Shown here one piece after another: positions 25,311 through 35,255 of a stretch of DNA of 64,000 nucleotides (positions are counted from its first letter, which is position 1; every line of letters begins with the position of its first letter). Source of the DNA: Vulcaniibacterium gelatinicum. Its GTDB lineage: Bacteria > Pseudomonadota > Gammaproteobacteria > Xanthomonadales > Xanthomonadaceae. The DNA lies in NCBI RefSeq assembly GCF_008033445.1, contig NZ_VNKO01000010.1, positions 33,968 to 97,967 on the forward strand, written 5' to 3'. Below the pieces are notes generated by a model. The model was not told the origin of the DNA. It worked only from the letters and a program-made list of their open reading frames with translations, and made no database searches. The position numbers were made by a program, and so were the translations under genes.

Positions 25311-27815
25311 TCAGCTCCCGCGCGGCTTGGCGCGGTGGGTCGGGGTCGCGCTCCAGGGATCGTCGGGCCACGGGTGTTTGGGGTAGCGGCCCTTCATTTC
25401 CTTCTTCACTTCCGGGTAGGTGCGGTCCCAGAAGCCGCGCAGGTCCTGGGTCACCTGCAGCGGCTTGCCGCCGGGCGAGAGCAGGTGCAGGGTCAGCGGC
25501 ACGCGGCCGTCGGCGATGCGCGGGGTGTCGGCCAGGCCGAACAGTTCCTGCAGCTTCACCGCCAGCACCGGCGCGCGCGGGGCATCGCCGGCCTCGTCGT
25601 AGGCGTACTCGATGCGCCGCTCCAGCCCGGACGGCACCGCGATGCGCGTGGGCGCCAGCGCCTCCAGCCGCGTGCGCTGCGGCCAGTCGAGCAGCGTGTG
25701 CAGGGCCTGGGCGAATTCGGCTGCGTCCAGCGCATCGAGCCGGGTCTTGCCGGCGAAGGCCGGCCGCAGCCACTCGTCCAGGCGCGCGAGCAGCGCGGCG
25801 TCGGACAGGTCGGGCCAGTCCAGCTCCGGCATCCACGCGCGCAGGCAACGCACCCGCGCGCGCCACTGCGTGGTCGCCTCGTTCCAGGGCAGCACCGCCA
25901 GGCCGAGCGTGCGCACCGCGTCGGTGAGCGCCTGCGCGGCGCGCGCCGGATCCACCCGTCCGGCCGGGCGCGTCTCCAGCACGATGCCATCGAAGCGGCG
26001 CTCGCGCTGCGCGACCAGCGCGCGCCGGGCCGCGTCCCAGCGCACCGCATCCTCCTCGACGAAGCGTTCGGGGAATTCCTGCTGCAGCCGCGCCTCGTCC
26101 AGCGGCGCGGCGCGCAGCAGCAGCGCGTCCCGGGCTTCGAACCGCACCTCGCTCGCCACCAGCCACGGCTCGCCGTACAGCGCGCTGTCCTCGGCCAGGC
26201 GCGCGATGCGGCCGTTGGCGAGCTGGTAGCGGCGCGGGTCCTGCGGATGCTGGCGGGCGATGCGGTCGGGGAAGGCGTGCAGCAGCAGGTCGCCGAGCCG
26301 GTGCGCGGGCGCCTCGCGCGGCGGCGCGGCGTCCACGCGCAGGCGCCGGCGCCATTGCGCGGCGGCGGCATCGAGCGCGGCCAGGGCGCTGCGGCTGGCC
26401 TCGGCCGGGACGCGCCCGGCACGGAACGCGGCCAGTGCCTGCCAGCGCGCGTGCAGGGCGTCCGAACGCGTGCGCAGCGGATCGCGCGCTTCCAGCAGCG
26501 CGGCCAGGTCGCAGGCCAGGGCGCGTTCGTCCGCGCGCGCGGCGAGCAGCATCGCGGCCAGGCGCGGATGGGTGCCGAGCGCGAGCATGCGCCGGCCGAG
26601 CGGGGTGGGCGCCGTGCCTTCGAGCGCACCGAGCCGCTGCAGCAGGTCGCGTGCGGCGGCCAGCGCGCCCGGCGGCGGCGGATCGGGGAAGCACAGCGCG
26701 GCCTGGCCCCAGGCGGCCAGTTCGAGCGCGAGCCCGGCCAGGTCCACCTGCGCGATCTCGGGGCGCCGCTGCGGTTCCAGCCGCTGCGACTGCGGCCACA
26801 GGCGGTAGGCCCAGCCTTCCGCCACGCGCCCGGCGCGGCCGGCGCGCTGGTCGGCGGAGGCCTGCGAGACGGTCACCCGCTCCAGCCGCGAGAAGCCCGA
26901 GTTCGGATCGAAGCGCGGTTCGCGCGCCAGGCCGGTGTCCACCACCACGCGCACGCCGGGCAGGGTCACGCTCGATTCGGCGACGTTGGTCGCCAGCACC
27001 ACGCGGCGCACGCCGTCGGGCGCCGGCTGCAGCACGCGCACCTGCTGTTCCACCGGCAGGTCGCCGTGCAGGGCCAGCACTTCGGCGGGCACGGCCGGGG
27101 CATCCTGCGCCTGCAGCAGCGTCTGCACGCGCGCGATCTCGCGCTGTCCGGGCAGGAACACCAGCACGTCGCCGGGATGCTCGGCGAGGGCGTGTTCGAC
27201 CGCGCGCCGCACCTGGTGTTCGAGGGGTTCCTCGCGCCGCGCGGGAAAGTGGGCGATGCGGACCGGGTGGCTGCGGCCGGCGCTCGCCAGCCGCGGGGCG
27301 TCGAGGAACGCGGCGAGCCGTTCGCCGTCGAGGGTGGCCGACATCACCACCAGGCGCAGGTCGGGGCGGACCGAGGCCTGGACGTCGAGGGCGAGGGCGA
27401 GGCCCAGGTCGCTGGCGAGGTGGCGTTCGTGGAATTCGTCGAACAGCAGCGCGCCGACGCCGTCCAGGAGCGGGTCGTCCTGCAGCATCCGGGTCAGGAT
27501 GCCTTCGGTGACGACCTCGATGCGGGTGCGGGCCGAGATTTTCTGTTCGAAGCGGATGCGGTAGCCGACGGTCTCGCCCACCGCTTCGCCGAGTTGTTGC
27601 GCCATGAAGCCCGCGGCCGCACGCGCGGCGACGCGGCGCGGTTCGAGCATCACCAGCTTGCGCCCTTGCAGCCAGGGGGCATCGAGCAGCGCGAGCGGCA
27701 CCTGGGTGGTCTTGCCGGCGCCGGGCGGCGCTTCCAGCACCAGCCGCGGATGCGCGGCGAGGCGCTCGCGCAGCTGCGGCAGCAGTTCATCGATCGGGAA
27801 CGCGGGGCGATTCAC
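25311..27815 (-). CDS. hrpB: ATP-dependent helicase HrpB
   Basis: An 834-residue DEAH/RHA-family helicase, the usual HrpB length. It begins VNRPAFPIDELLPQLRERL, with Walker A APPGAGKTTQVP near residue 28, DEFH box (LLFDEFHERHLASD), SATLDG motif III, and QRAGRAGRVAEGWAYRLW motif VI. The C-terminal domain ends in QVTQDLRGFWDRTYPEVKKEM and a GRYPKHPWPDDP motif diagnostic of HrpB. The cellular role is not settled. The GTG at 27815 was chosen by alignment with the family; the frame runs upstream to 28394 through repeat sequence without support. Confidence 0.94.
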   Translation of the reverse strand: MNRPAFPIDELLPQLRERLAAHPRLVLEAPPGAGKTTQVPLALLDAPWLQGRKLVMLEPRRVAARAAAGFMAQQLGEAVGETVGYRIRFEQKISARTRIEVVTEGILTRMLQDDPLLDGVGALLFDEFHERHLASDLGLALALDVQASVRPDLRLVVMSATLDGERLAAFLDAPRLASAGRSHPVRIAHFPARREEPLEHQVRRAVEHALAEHPGDVLVFLPGQREIARVQTLLQAQDAPAVPAEVLALHGDLPVEQQVRVLQPAPDGVRRVVLATNVAESSVTLPGVRVVVDTGLAREPRFDPNSGFSRLERVTVSQASADQRAGRAGRVAEGWAYRLWPQSQRLEPQRRPEIAQVDLAGLALELAAWGQAALCFPDPPPPGALAAARDLLQRLGALEGTAPTPLGRRMLALGTHPRLAAMLLAARADERALACDLAALLEARDPLRTRSDALHARWQALAAFRAGRVPAEASRSALAALDAAAAQWRRRLRVDAAPPREAPAHRLGDLLLHAFPDRIARQHPQDPRRYQLANGRIARLAEDSALYGEPWLVASEVRFEARDALLLRAAPLDEARLQQEFPERFVEEDAVRWDAARRALVAQRERRFDGIVLETRPAGRVDPARAAQALTDAVRTLGLAVLPWNEATTQWRARVRCLRAWMPELDWPDLSDAALLARLDEWLRPAFAGKTRLDALDAAEFAQALHTLLDWPQRTRLEALAPTRIAVPSGLERRIEYAYDEAGDAPRAPVLAVKLQELFGLADTPRIADGRVPLTLHLLSPGGKPLQVTQDLRGFWDRTYPEVKKEMKGRYPKHPWPDDPWSATPTHRAKPRGS

Positions 27816-28212
27816 GGCAACAGGATACGGTGCGGGGTCGGGGAGGACCGAGGGCGTGACCTGTGTGCAGTGGAATCCGCGCGTGGGATGCAGGGGTGCG
27901 GAAGCGACGAACGCGCCTTGAAACAGGCGCGGATGAGATGGTCGGACCGGCTCCTGTTCGAGCTGCGGGAAGTTTGGGCGGCCCGGGTCCTGGTGTGATT
28001 GCGGGAGGCTTGGTCGGCCCGGGTCCGGTGCGCGGGGGGTGTCGCGTCGAGCGCGCCATGGATGGGGATGGCGCGCGGCCGCGTGTCGGAGCCGGACGCG
28101 GAGCCCACGCGGCGAACCCCACCCCAGGCAGACCGGCGCCCCCACACGAAGCGGCGAGAACATGCACGGGCAGCGCCAGCCCACTCCCGCCAACCCCGTA
28201 AAATCCGCGCCC
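27816..28212. repeat. Repeat-filled gap between hrpB and tatD
   Basis: No gene is supported in these 397 bp. At 27935-28038 there are three imperfect tandem units of about 35 bp, each containing a TGGTCGG/CCCGGGTCC-like core and ending in TGCGGGA or GCGGGGG. At 28066-28143 is a 78-bp segment identical to 44899-44976. The arrangement (tandem units, then the 78-bp block) is the same as in the recF-gyrB gap. The tatD and hrpB promoters must also lie here but no convincing boxes stand out. Confidence 0.8.
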
Positions 28213-29019
28213 ATGCAACTGATCGACATCGGCGCCAACCTCACCCACGACAGCTTCGACCACGACCGCGACGCCGTGCTGGCCCGCGCCCGCGCCGCCG
28301 GCGTGGTGCAGATGGTCGTCACCGGCGCCAGCCGCGAACACTCGCCCAAGGCGCTCGCCCTCGCCCGCGCCCACCCCGGCGAACTGTTCGCCACCGCCGG
28401 CGTGCATCCGCACCACGCCAGCGAATACAGCGCCGAATGCGACGCCGAACTGCGCGCCCTGCACGCCCACCCCGAGGTCGTCGCCGTCGGCGAATGCGGC
28501 CTGGACTACTTCCGCGACTTCTCCCCGCGCCCGGCCCAGCGCCGCGCCTTCGAACTCCAGCTGCAGATCGGCGCCGACACCGGCAAGCCCCTGTTCCTGC
28601 ACCAGCGCGACGCCCACGCCGACTTCATGGCGATGATGCGCAACTTCGACGGCCGCCTCGGCCCCGCCGTCGTGCACTGCTTCACCGGCACCCGCGAGGA
28701 ACTGTTCGACTACCTCGACCGCGACTGGTACATCGGCATCACCGGCTGGCTGTGCGACGAACGCCGCGGCACCCACCTGCGCGAACTGGTCCGGCACATC
28801 CCCGCCGAACGACTGATGATCGAGACCGACGCCCCCTACCTGCTGCCGCGCACGGTGCGGCCGCCGCCGTCCCACCGCCGCAACGAACCGATGTACCTCG
28901 CCCACATCGTCGAGGAACTGGCCCGCGACCGCGGCGAGGACGTCGCCGTCACCGCCGCCCGCACCACCGCCACCGCACGCGCGTTCTTCCGCCTGCCGCC
29001 CGCGCCGGGCGCGGACTGA
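28213..29019 (+). CDS. tatD: TatD-family metal-dependent DNase
   Basis: A 268-residue TIM-barrel hydrolase. It opens MQLIDIGANLTHDSFDHD; metal ligands are suggested by the initial D-x-G-x-N pattern typical of TatD, GVHPHHA, VAVGECGLDYFRD (Glu), LHQRDAHADF and VVHCFTGTREEL, with IETDAPYLLPR near the end. The DIGANLTH start identifies TatD itself rather than YcfH or YjjV. Family members are 3'-5' exonucleases that act on damaged or fragmented DNA. The gene is alone on its strand; upstream lies the repeat gap, and the next gene converges after 15 bp. Confidence 0.92.
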   Translation: MQLIDIGANLTHDSFDHDRDAVLARARAAGVVQMVVTGASREHSPKALALARAHPGELFATAGVHPHHASEYSAECDAELRALHAHPEVVAVGECGLDYFRDFSPRPAQRRAFELQLQIGADTGKPLFLHQRDAHADFMAMMRNFDGRLGPAVVHCFTGTREELFDYLDRDWYIGITGWLCDERRGTHLRELVRHIPAERLMIETDAPYLLPRTVRPPPSHRRNEPMYLAHIVEELARDRGEDVAVTAARTTATARAFFRLPPAPGAD

Positions 29020-29034
29020 GCGCGGCCGTGCCGC

Positions 29035-29832
29035 TCAGCTGCGCAAACCCACCCCGCGCTCGAGCAGCCACAGCCCGAGCGCGGCCAGCACCACCACGAA
29101 GCCGAGCATCAGCGCGTAGGCCATCCACAGCGGCACGTCGCTCACGCCGAGCAAGCCGTAACGGAACGCGTTGACCATGTAGAAGATCGGGTTGAGGTGG
29201 GTCGCGGTCTGCGCCCAGTCCGGCAGCAGCCGCACCGAGTAGAACACGCCGCCGAGGTAGGTCAGCGGGGTGAGGATGAAGGTCGGCACGATCGCGATGT
29301 CGTCGAACTTCTTCGCGTACACCGCGTTGACGAAGCCGGCCAGGGAGAAGATCGTCGCGCCGAGCAGCACGGTCGAGAGGGTGACCAGCGGATGCGGCAC
29401 CCGCACGCGGGTGAACAGCATCGCGATCGCGAGCACGATCGCGCCCACCATCAGCCCGCGCAGCACCGCGCCGGCGACGTAGCCGGTCAGGATCACCCAG
29501 TGCGGCATCGGGCTGACCAGCAGCTCCTCGACGTGGCGGCCGAACTTGGCGCCGAAGAACGAGGAGCTGATGTTGCCGTAGCTGTTCTGGATCACGCTCA
29601 TCATCACCAGCCCGGGGACGATGAAGTCCATGTAGCGGATCCCGTCCATGGCGCCGATCTGGCGCCCGATCAGGCCGCCGAAGATCAGGAAGTACAGGGT
29701 CATGGTGATCGCCGGCGGCACCAGGGTCTGGCCCCAGATGCGCAGGATGCGGGCGACCTCGCGGCGGACGATGGTCGCCAGCGCGACCAGGTTGCGGCGG
29801 GCGATGGTGGGTTCGGCGGCGGTGGCGTTCAT
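29035..29832 (-). CDS. yadH: ABC-2 type transporter permease, YadH-like
   Basis: A 265-residue inner-membrane protein with six predicted helices, starting about residue 35 (WGQTLVPPAITMTLYFLIFGGLIG). It has the ABC-2 family blocks YMDFIVPGLVMMSVIQNSYGN, SSSFFGAKFGRHVEELLVSPMP, FTRVRVPHPL and TLTPLTYLGGVFYSVRLLP-like sequence. It forms the channel of an exporter with the ATPase encoded just upstream, the two genes overlapping by 4 nt. The substrate is unknown. Confidence 0.9.
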   Translation of the reverse strand: MNATAAEPTIARRNLVALATIVRREVARILRIWGQTLVPPAITMTLYFLIFGGLIGRQIGAMDGIRYMDFIVPGLVMMSVIQNSYGNISSSFFGAKFGRHVEELLVSPMPHWVILTGYVAGAVLRGLMVGAIVLAIAMLFTRVRVPHPLVTLSTVLLGATIFSLAGFVNAVYAKKFDDIAIVPTFILTPLTYLGGVFYSVRLLPDWAQTATHLNPIFYMVNAFRYGLLGVSDVPLWMAYALMLGFVVVLAALGLWLLERGVGLRS

Positions 29833-30812
29833 GCGGCCTGCTCCGGCGGCACCTGCGCGGTGCCGTCCTGCGCGTTCTCGCCGGTCAGGCGCAGGAACAG
29901 CTCCTCCAGGCGGTTGCTCTTGGTGCGCATCGAGCGCACCCGGATGCCGGCGTCGTTGAGCGCGGCGAACACGCGGTTGAGGTCCATCGCGCGCGGCATC
30001 TCCAGGTCGAGGGTGTGGTGGTCGGGCGCGTGCAGGGTGGCGCCGGCGATCTGCGGCAGGGTCTCCGGCAGCGTGCCCTCGACGTCGAGCAGGAAGCCCT
30101 CCACGTCGAGCTTGGCCAGCAGCGCCTTCATCGGCCCCTGCTCGACGATCCGGCCGCGGTCGATGATCGCCAGGTTCCGGCACAGGCTCTCGGCTTCCTC
30201 GAGGTAGTGCGTGGTCAGGATGATGGTGGTGCCGGCGGCGTTGATCTCGCGCAGCGTCTTCCACATGCCGCGGCGGATCTCGATGTCCACGCCGGCGGTG
30301 GGCTCGTCCAGGATCAGCAGCTTCGGCCGGGTCATCATCGCCCGCGCGATCATCAGCCGGCGCTTCATCCCGCCCGAGAGCGTGCGCGACATGACCTGGG
30401 CCTTGTCCCACAGCTGCGCCTCCTTCAGCACCTGCTCGGCGCGGCGCTGCGCCTCGCGGCGCGGGATGCCGTAGAAGCCGGCGTAGTTCACGCAGATGTC
30501 GAACGGCTTTTCGAACATGTTGAAGTTGAGTTCCTGCGGCACCAGGCCGATCAGGCGCATCGCGGCGCTGCGCTCGGCGTCCAGGTCCGTGCCGAAGATG
30601 CGCACGCGGCCCGAGCTCTTGTTGACCAGCGAGCTGACGATGCCGATCAGGGTGGACTTGCCGGCGCCGTTGGGGCCGAGCAGGGCGTAGAAGTCGCCCG
30701 GGCGGACCTCGAGCGAGACGCCCTTGAGCGCCTCGACGCCGTTGCCGTAGGTCTTGCGCAGGTCGGTGACGGCGAGGGCGGGCGCCATCGCGGCAGGGGG
30801 CTGGTCGGACAT
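29829..30812 (-). CDS. yadG: ABC transporter ATP-binding protein, YadG-like
   Basis: A 327-residue ATPase. Seen: Walker A LLGPNGAGKSTLIG (about 44-57), LVPQELNFNMFEKPFD (Q-loop), LSGGMKRRLMIARAMM signature, LLILDEPTAGVDIEIRR (Walker B and D-loop) and ILTTHYLEEAE (switch His). About 75 extra residues follow the core, as in YadG. It powers the permease encoded next, whose start overlaps its stop by 4 nt (29829-29832). It is divergent from the ferredoxin-NADP reductase gene across 92 bp that must contain both promoters. Confidence 0.93.
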   Translation of the reverse strand: MSDQPPAAMAPALAVTDLRKTYGNGVEALKGVSLEVRPGDFYALLGPNGAGKSTLIGIVSSLVNKSSGRVRIFGTDLDAERSAAMRLIGLVPQELNFNMFEKPFDICVNYAGFYGIPRREAQRRAEQVLKEAQLWDKAQVMSRTLSGGMKRRLMIARAMMTRPKLLILDEPTAGVDIEIRRGMWKTLREINAAGTTIILTTHYLEEAESLCRNLAIIDRGRIVEQGPMKALLAKLDVEGFLLDVEGTLPETLPQIAGATLHAPDHHTLDLEMPRAMDLNRVFAALNDAGIRVRSMRTKSNRLEELFLRLTGENAQDGTAQVPPEQAA

Positions 30813-30904
30813 CGGAGCGGGGGATCCGGGCCGCGGTCGGCGCGGCGATGCCGGTAGTATAGGCAGCCTCCGGGGCCCGCTCCGGCAACACAGTTTCCCG
30901 ATCC

Positions 30905-31666
30905 GTGCCCGTCCATTTCCCGCTCAAGCTCGTCGGCCGCCGCATGCTGGCGCCGACGGTGGCCCACCTCAGCTTCGTCCGCGACGACGGCCAGCCGCTG
31001 GACTTCATCCCCGGCCAGTTCATCCAGGTCCACTTCCGCTATGCCGACGGCACCCCGGCCAAGCGCAGCTACTCCCTGGCCACGATCCACGACCACGCCC
31101 TGGGTCCGGGCGAGGCGGTGGACATCGCGGTCAGCTACGTGCCGGGCGGGGCGGCCACCGCGCTGTTCGAGGCCCTGGGCGAGGGCGAGCGGATCGAGGC
31201 CAGCGGGCCCTATGGCCGCTTCTGCCTGCTGCCGAACGACGCCAACCGGCGCTACCTGCTGATCGGCACCGGCACCGGGGTCACGCCCTACCGTTCGATG
31301 CTGCCGCAGCTGGCGCAGCTGATGCGCGAGCGCGGGGTGGAGGTGGTGCTGCTGTTCGGCGTGCGCACGCCTGCCGAGCTGCTCTACGGCGAGGAGTTCC
31401 GCGCCTTCGCCGCGGCGCATCCCGGGTTCCGCTTCGTGCCCTGCTTCTCGCGCGAGCTGCCGGCCGCGGGCTCGCCACACGCGCACGCCGACGTGCGCCG
31501 CGGCTACGTGCAGCAGCACCTGGCCGAGTTCGCGCCCGACCCCACGCACGACATCGCCTACCTGTGCGGCAACCCGAACATGGTGGACGCCTGCTTCGAG
31601 GCGCTGAAGGGCCACGGCCTGCCGGTGCCGCACATCCGGCGCGAGAAGTACGTCAGCGGCAAGTAG
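30905..31666 (+). CDS. fpr: Ferredoxin--NADP reductase
   Basis: A 253-residue FAD enzyme of the bacterial Fpr class. It has the FAD-binding RSYSLAT block (about residues 57-63), then GPYGRFCL, the NADP-binding YLLIGTGTGVTPYRSML, and the C-terminal DIAYLCGNPNMVDACFEAL. It moves electrons between NADPH and ferredoxin or flavodoxin, often for iron-sulfur and oxidative-stress metabolism. The start is GTG (30905). It is a single gene divergent from the ABC exporter. Confidence 0.93.
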   Translation: MPVHFPLKLVGRRMLAPTVAHLSFVRDDGQPLDFIPGQFIQVHFRYADGTPAKRSYSLATIHDHALGPGEAVDIAVSYVPGGAATALFEALGEGERIEASGPYGRFCLLPNDANRRYLLIGTGTGVTPYRSMLPQLAQLMRERGVEVVLLFGVRTPAELLYGEEFRAFAAAHPGFRFVPCFSRELPAAGSPHAHADVRRGYVQQHLAEFAPDPTHDIAYLCGNPNMVDACFEALKGHGLPVPHIRREKYVSGK

Positions 31667-31769
31667 CCGCCGCGCCCGGCGCGTGCGTCCGGCCGCCGAA
31701 CACGACCACGGTCACATTTTCCGCGCCGCCCGGGTCGTGTACGGTGTTGCGCTTTCGCTAGGAGGACAC

Positions 31770-33254
31770 ATGGATCGTCGTTGCCTGATCGGACTCGCCG
31801 CGCTGGCACTCGCCGCCTGCGGCGGCGCGCCGCCCACTCCGACACCCGAGGCCAATGGCCTGCGTTACGGCCGCCTCGCCTTCACTCCGTGCGCCCTGAC
31901 CGCGATGCGGCAGTCGGTCGAGGCGCAGTGCGCCACGCTGCAGGTGCCGGAAGACCACGACCGCCCCGACGGCCGCAGGATCGGGCTGGCGGTGGCCTGG
32001 ATCCCCGCCCGCGGCGAGCCGGCCGAAGACCCGATCGTGTTCATCGCCGGCGGCCCCGGCCAGTCCGCGCGCGAGGCCTATCCGCTGCTGCACGACGCGC
32101 TCGCCGACGCCCGCCGCACCCGCCACGTGCTGCTGGTGGACGCGCGCGGCACCGGCGGGTCGCACCGGCTGCAGTGCGACCCGGACGAAGGGCTCGAGGC
32201 GCTGCTCGAGTCCTCGGCCGAAGCCAATGCCCGCTTCGCCGCCGACTGCCGCAAGGCGCTGGCGGCGAAAGCGGACCTGCGCCGGTACACCACCACCGAC
32301 CACGTCCGCGACCTCGAACGCGTGCGCGAGGCGGTCGGCGCGCCGCGGCTGAACCTGCTCGGCGTGTCCTACGGCACCCGCGTCGCCCAGCAGTACGCCA
32401 AGCGCCATCCGCAGCACGTGCGCACCGTGACCCTGGATTCGGTGGTGCCCAACTCGCTGGTGCTCGGCCAGGAACACGCGCGCAACCTCGACGCGGCACT
32501 GCAGGCGCAGTTCGCCCGCTGCCGCGCCGACGCCGGCTGCCGCAGGAACCTCGGCGATCCGGCCGCGCACCTGGCTGCGCTGCGCACCCGCCTGCAGCAG
32601 GGCGGCCTGGCGCCGGTGCGCTACCGCGATCCGGTGGACGGACAGTGGCGCGAGGAGGTGCCGCGCTACGGCCACCTCGCCGCGCTGCTGCGCCTGTATG
32701 CCTACCAGCCGCAGGCCGCCGCGGTGCTGCCGTGGCTGCTGCACGAGGCCGCGCAGGGCCGTTACGAGAGCCTGCTGGCGCAGTCGCGCCTGCTGTACGC
32801 CGACCTCGGCGACGCGATCGCGCTCGGCATGCAGCTGTCGGTGCTGTGCACCGAGGACGCGCCCGAGCTGCGCGCGGACCCGGCCGACGCCGGCCGCGTG
32901 CTCGGCCCCGAGTTCGTCGCCTTCACCCTCGCCCAGTGCGCGCAGTGGCCGAAGGGCACGCGCCCGGCCGACTTCCGCGCCCCGCTGCGCGGCGACCTGC
33001 CGGTGCTGGCGATCAGCGGCGAACACGACCCGGTCACTCCGCCGCGCTACGGCCACGACGTGGTCCGGCATCTGCGCAACGGCCGCCACCTGGTGCTGCC
33101 CGGACAGGGCCACAGCGTGCTCGCGGTCGGCTGCATGCCGAAGCTGTTCGCGCAGTTCCTCGAGCGGGCCGACGCCCGCTCGCTCGACGCGGGCTGCCTG
33201 CAGCGCCTGCAACCCGTGCCGCCGTTCGCCGGCGCCTACGGCTGGGAGCCCTGA
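31770..33254 (+). CDS. Secreted alpha/beta hydrolase, S33 peptidase-like lipoprotein
   Basis: A 494-residue exported hydrolase. The first 18 residues are a lipoprotein signal (RRCLIGLAALALAACGG). The body resembles tripeptidyl-aminopeptidase-like S33 enzymes: DPIVFIAGGPGQSAR (oxyanion region), HVLLVDARGTGGS, the nucleophile LLGVSYGTRVAQQYA, then ISGEHDPVTPPRYG (Asp) and PGQGHSVLAVGCMP (His). The full catalytic triad is visible. It probably trims peptides at the cell surface; the substrate is unknown. AGGAGG lies 6 nt before the ATG. Its stop is 1 nt before the ABC ATPase gene, so the three genes to 35180 form one operon. Confidence 0.88.
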   Translation: MDRRCLIGLAALALAACGGAPPTPTPEANGLRYGRLAFTPCALTAMRQSVEAQCATLQVPEDHDRPDGRRIGLAVAWIPARGEPAEDPIVFIAGGPGQSAREAYPLLHDALADARRTRHVLLVDARGTGGSHRLQCDPDEGLEALLESSAEANARFAADCRKALAAKADLRRYTTTDHVRDLERVREAVGAPRLNLLGVSYGTRVAQQYAKRHPQHVRTVTLDSVVPNSLVLGQEHARNLDAALQAQFARCRADAGCRRNLGDPAAHLAALRTRLQQGGLAPVRYRDPVDGQWREEVPRYGHLAALLRLYAYQPQAAAVLPWLLHEAAQGRYESLLAQSRLLYADLGDAIALGMQLSVLCTEDAPELRADPADAGRVLGPEFVAFTLAQCAQWPKGTRPADFRAPLRGDLPVLAISGEHDPVTPPRYGHDVVRHLRNGRHLVLPGQGHSVLAVGCMPKLFAQFLERADARSLDAGCLQRLQPVPPFAGAYGWEP

Positions 33255-33255
33255 G

Positions 33256-33998
<743 letters not shown>

Positions 33999-34002
<4 letters not shown>

Positions 34003-35180
34003 GGGAATACCTGCATTCGCTGCTGACCGTCGCGCGCAAGGAGCTGGTGGACCTGTTCCGCGACCGGCGCACGGTGATGATCGGCCTGCTGATGGGCCCG
34101 CTGCTGTTCCCGGCGCTGATCCTGGGCATGGGCGGCATGGCCGAGAAGCGCGCCCGCACCCAGCTCGAGTCCACCCTGGCGCTGCCGGTGATCGGCGCCG
34201 CGCACGCGCCCAACCTGCTGCGCCACCTGCGCAGCGAGAACATCGAGCCCAAGCCGCCGCCGCGTGACGCGGTGGCCCAGGTGCGGGCGCAGGAGTTCGA
34301 TGTGGTGCTGCGCATCCCGCCGGAGTTCGCCGCCGACTGGCGCGCCAGCCGCCCGGCCCAGGTCGAGCTGATCTACGACAGCTCGCGCCAGGATTCGCAG
34401 ATCCCGGTCGAGCGCGTGCGCGCGGCGCTGCAGGGCTACGCGCAGCAGCTCGGCGCGCTGCGCATCGTCACCCGCGGCCTCAGCCCGCAGGTGGCCTCGC
34501 CGCTGCTGGTCGGGCAGCGCGACGTGGCCACGCCCGAGGCCAAGCGCGGCATGCTGCTCGCGTTCCTGCCCTACCTGCTGATCCTGAGCGCGTTCCTCGG
34601 CGGCGCCTACCTGGTGATCGACGTCACCGCCGGCGAACGCGAGCGGCAGTCGCTGGAACCGCTGCTGGCCACGCCCGCGGCGCGCGGCGCGATCATGAGC
34701 GGCAAGATCGTGGCCGCGTGCGCGTTCGGCATGCTCTCGCTGCTGCTGATCCTGCTCTCGTTCAAGGCCAGCTTCGCCTTCGCCCCGGGCCCGTTCCGGC
34801 ATGTCAACGTCTCGCCGCGGGTGCTGGCGCAGCTGCTGCTGGTGCTGCTGCCGATGGTGCTGATCGGCACCACCCTGCTGACCCTGATCGCGGCCAGCGT
34901 GAAGTCGGTGAAGGAGGCGCAGAGCTACATGAGCGTGCTGATGCTGCTGCCGATCGTGCCGACGCTGGTGCTGCTGGTGAACCCGGTCAAGCAGCAGCTG
35001 TGGCAGTTCGCGGTGCCGTTCCTGGCCCAGAACCAGCTGATCCTGAAGCTGGTGCGCAGCGAACCGGTGGGCGCGCAGGAATGGGGGGTGTACCTGGCCA
35101 GCGCGTTCGGCCTGGGCCTGCTGCTGTGGCTGGCCGCGGCGCGGCTGTACCACCGCGAAAAGCTGGCGATCTCGGCCTGA
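33999..35180 (+). CDS. natB: ABC exporter permease, NatB-like
   Basis: A 393-residue membrane protein. One helix lies near the N-terminus (MIGLLMGPLLFPALILGMGGM), then a periplasmic domain of about 170 residues, then five helices (LLAFLPYLLILSAFLGGAYL to GVYLASAFGLGLLLWLAAARL). The GERERQSLEPLLATP block is typical of NatB/ABC-2 permeases. It works with the ATPase encoded just upstream and overlaps it by 4 nt. A strong bidirectional terminator follows 24 bp after the stop. Confidence 0.88.
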
Positions 35181-35204
35181 GCGCCCGGCGCGGCCACGCC
35201 CGCA

Positions 35205-35238
35205 ACGAAAAAGCCCGGCGTGCGCCGGGCTTTTTCGT
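35205..35238. terminator. Bidirectional intrinsic terminator
   Basis: A 15-bp stem (ACGAAAAAGCCCGGC and its complement GCCGGGCTTTTTCGT) with a 4-nt GTGC loop. An A-run on one side and a T-run on the other make it work in both directions. It sits between natB and the convergent TonB-domain lipoprotein gene. Confidence 0.92.
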
Positions 35239-35255
35239 GTCGCGGCGGGTGCGGT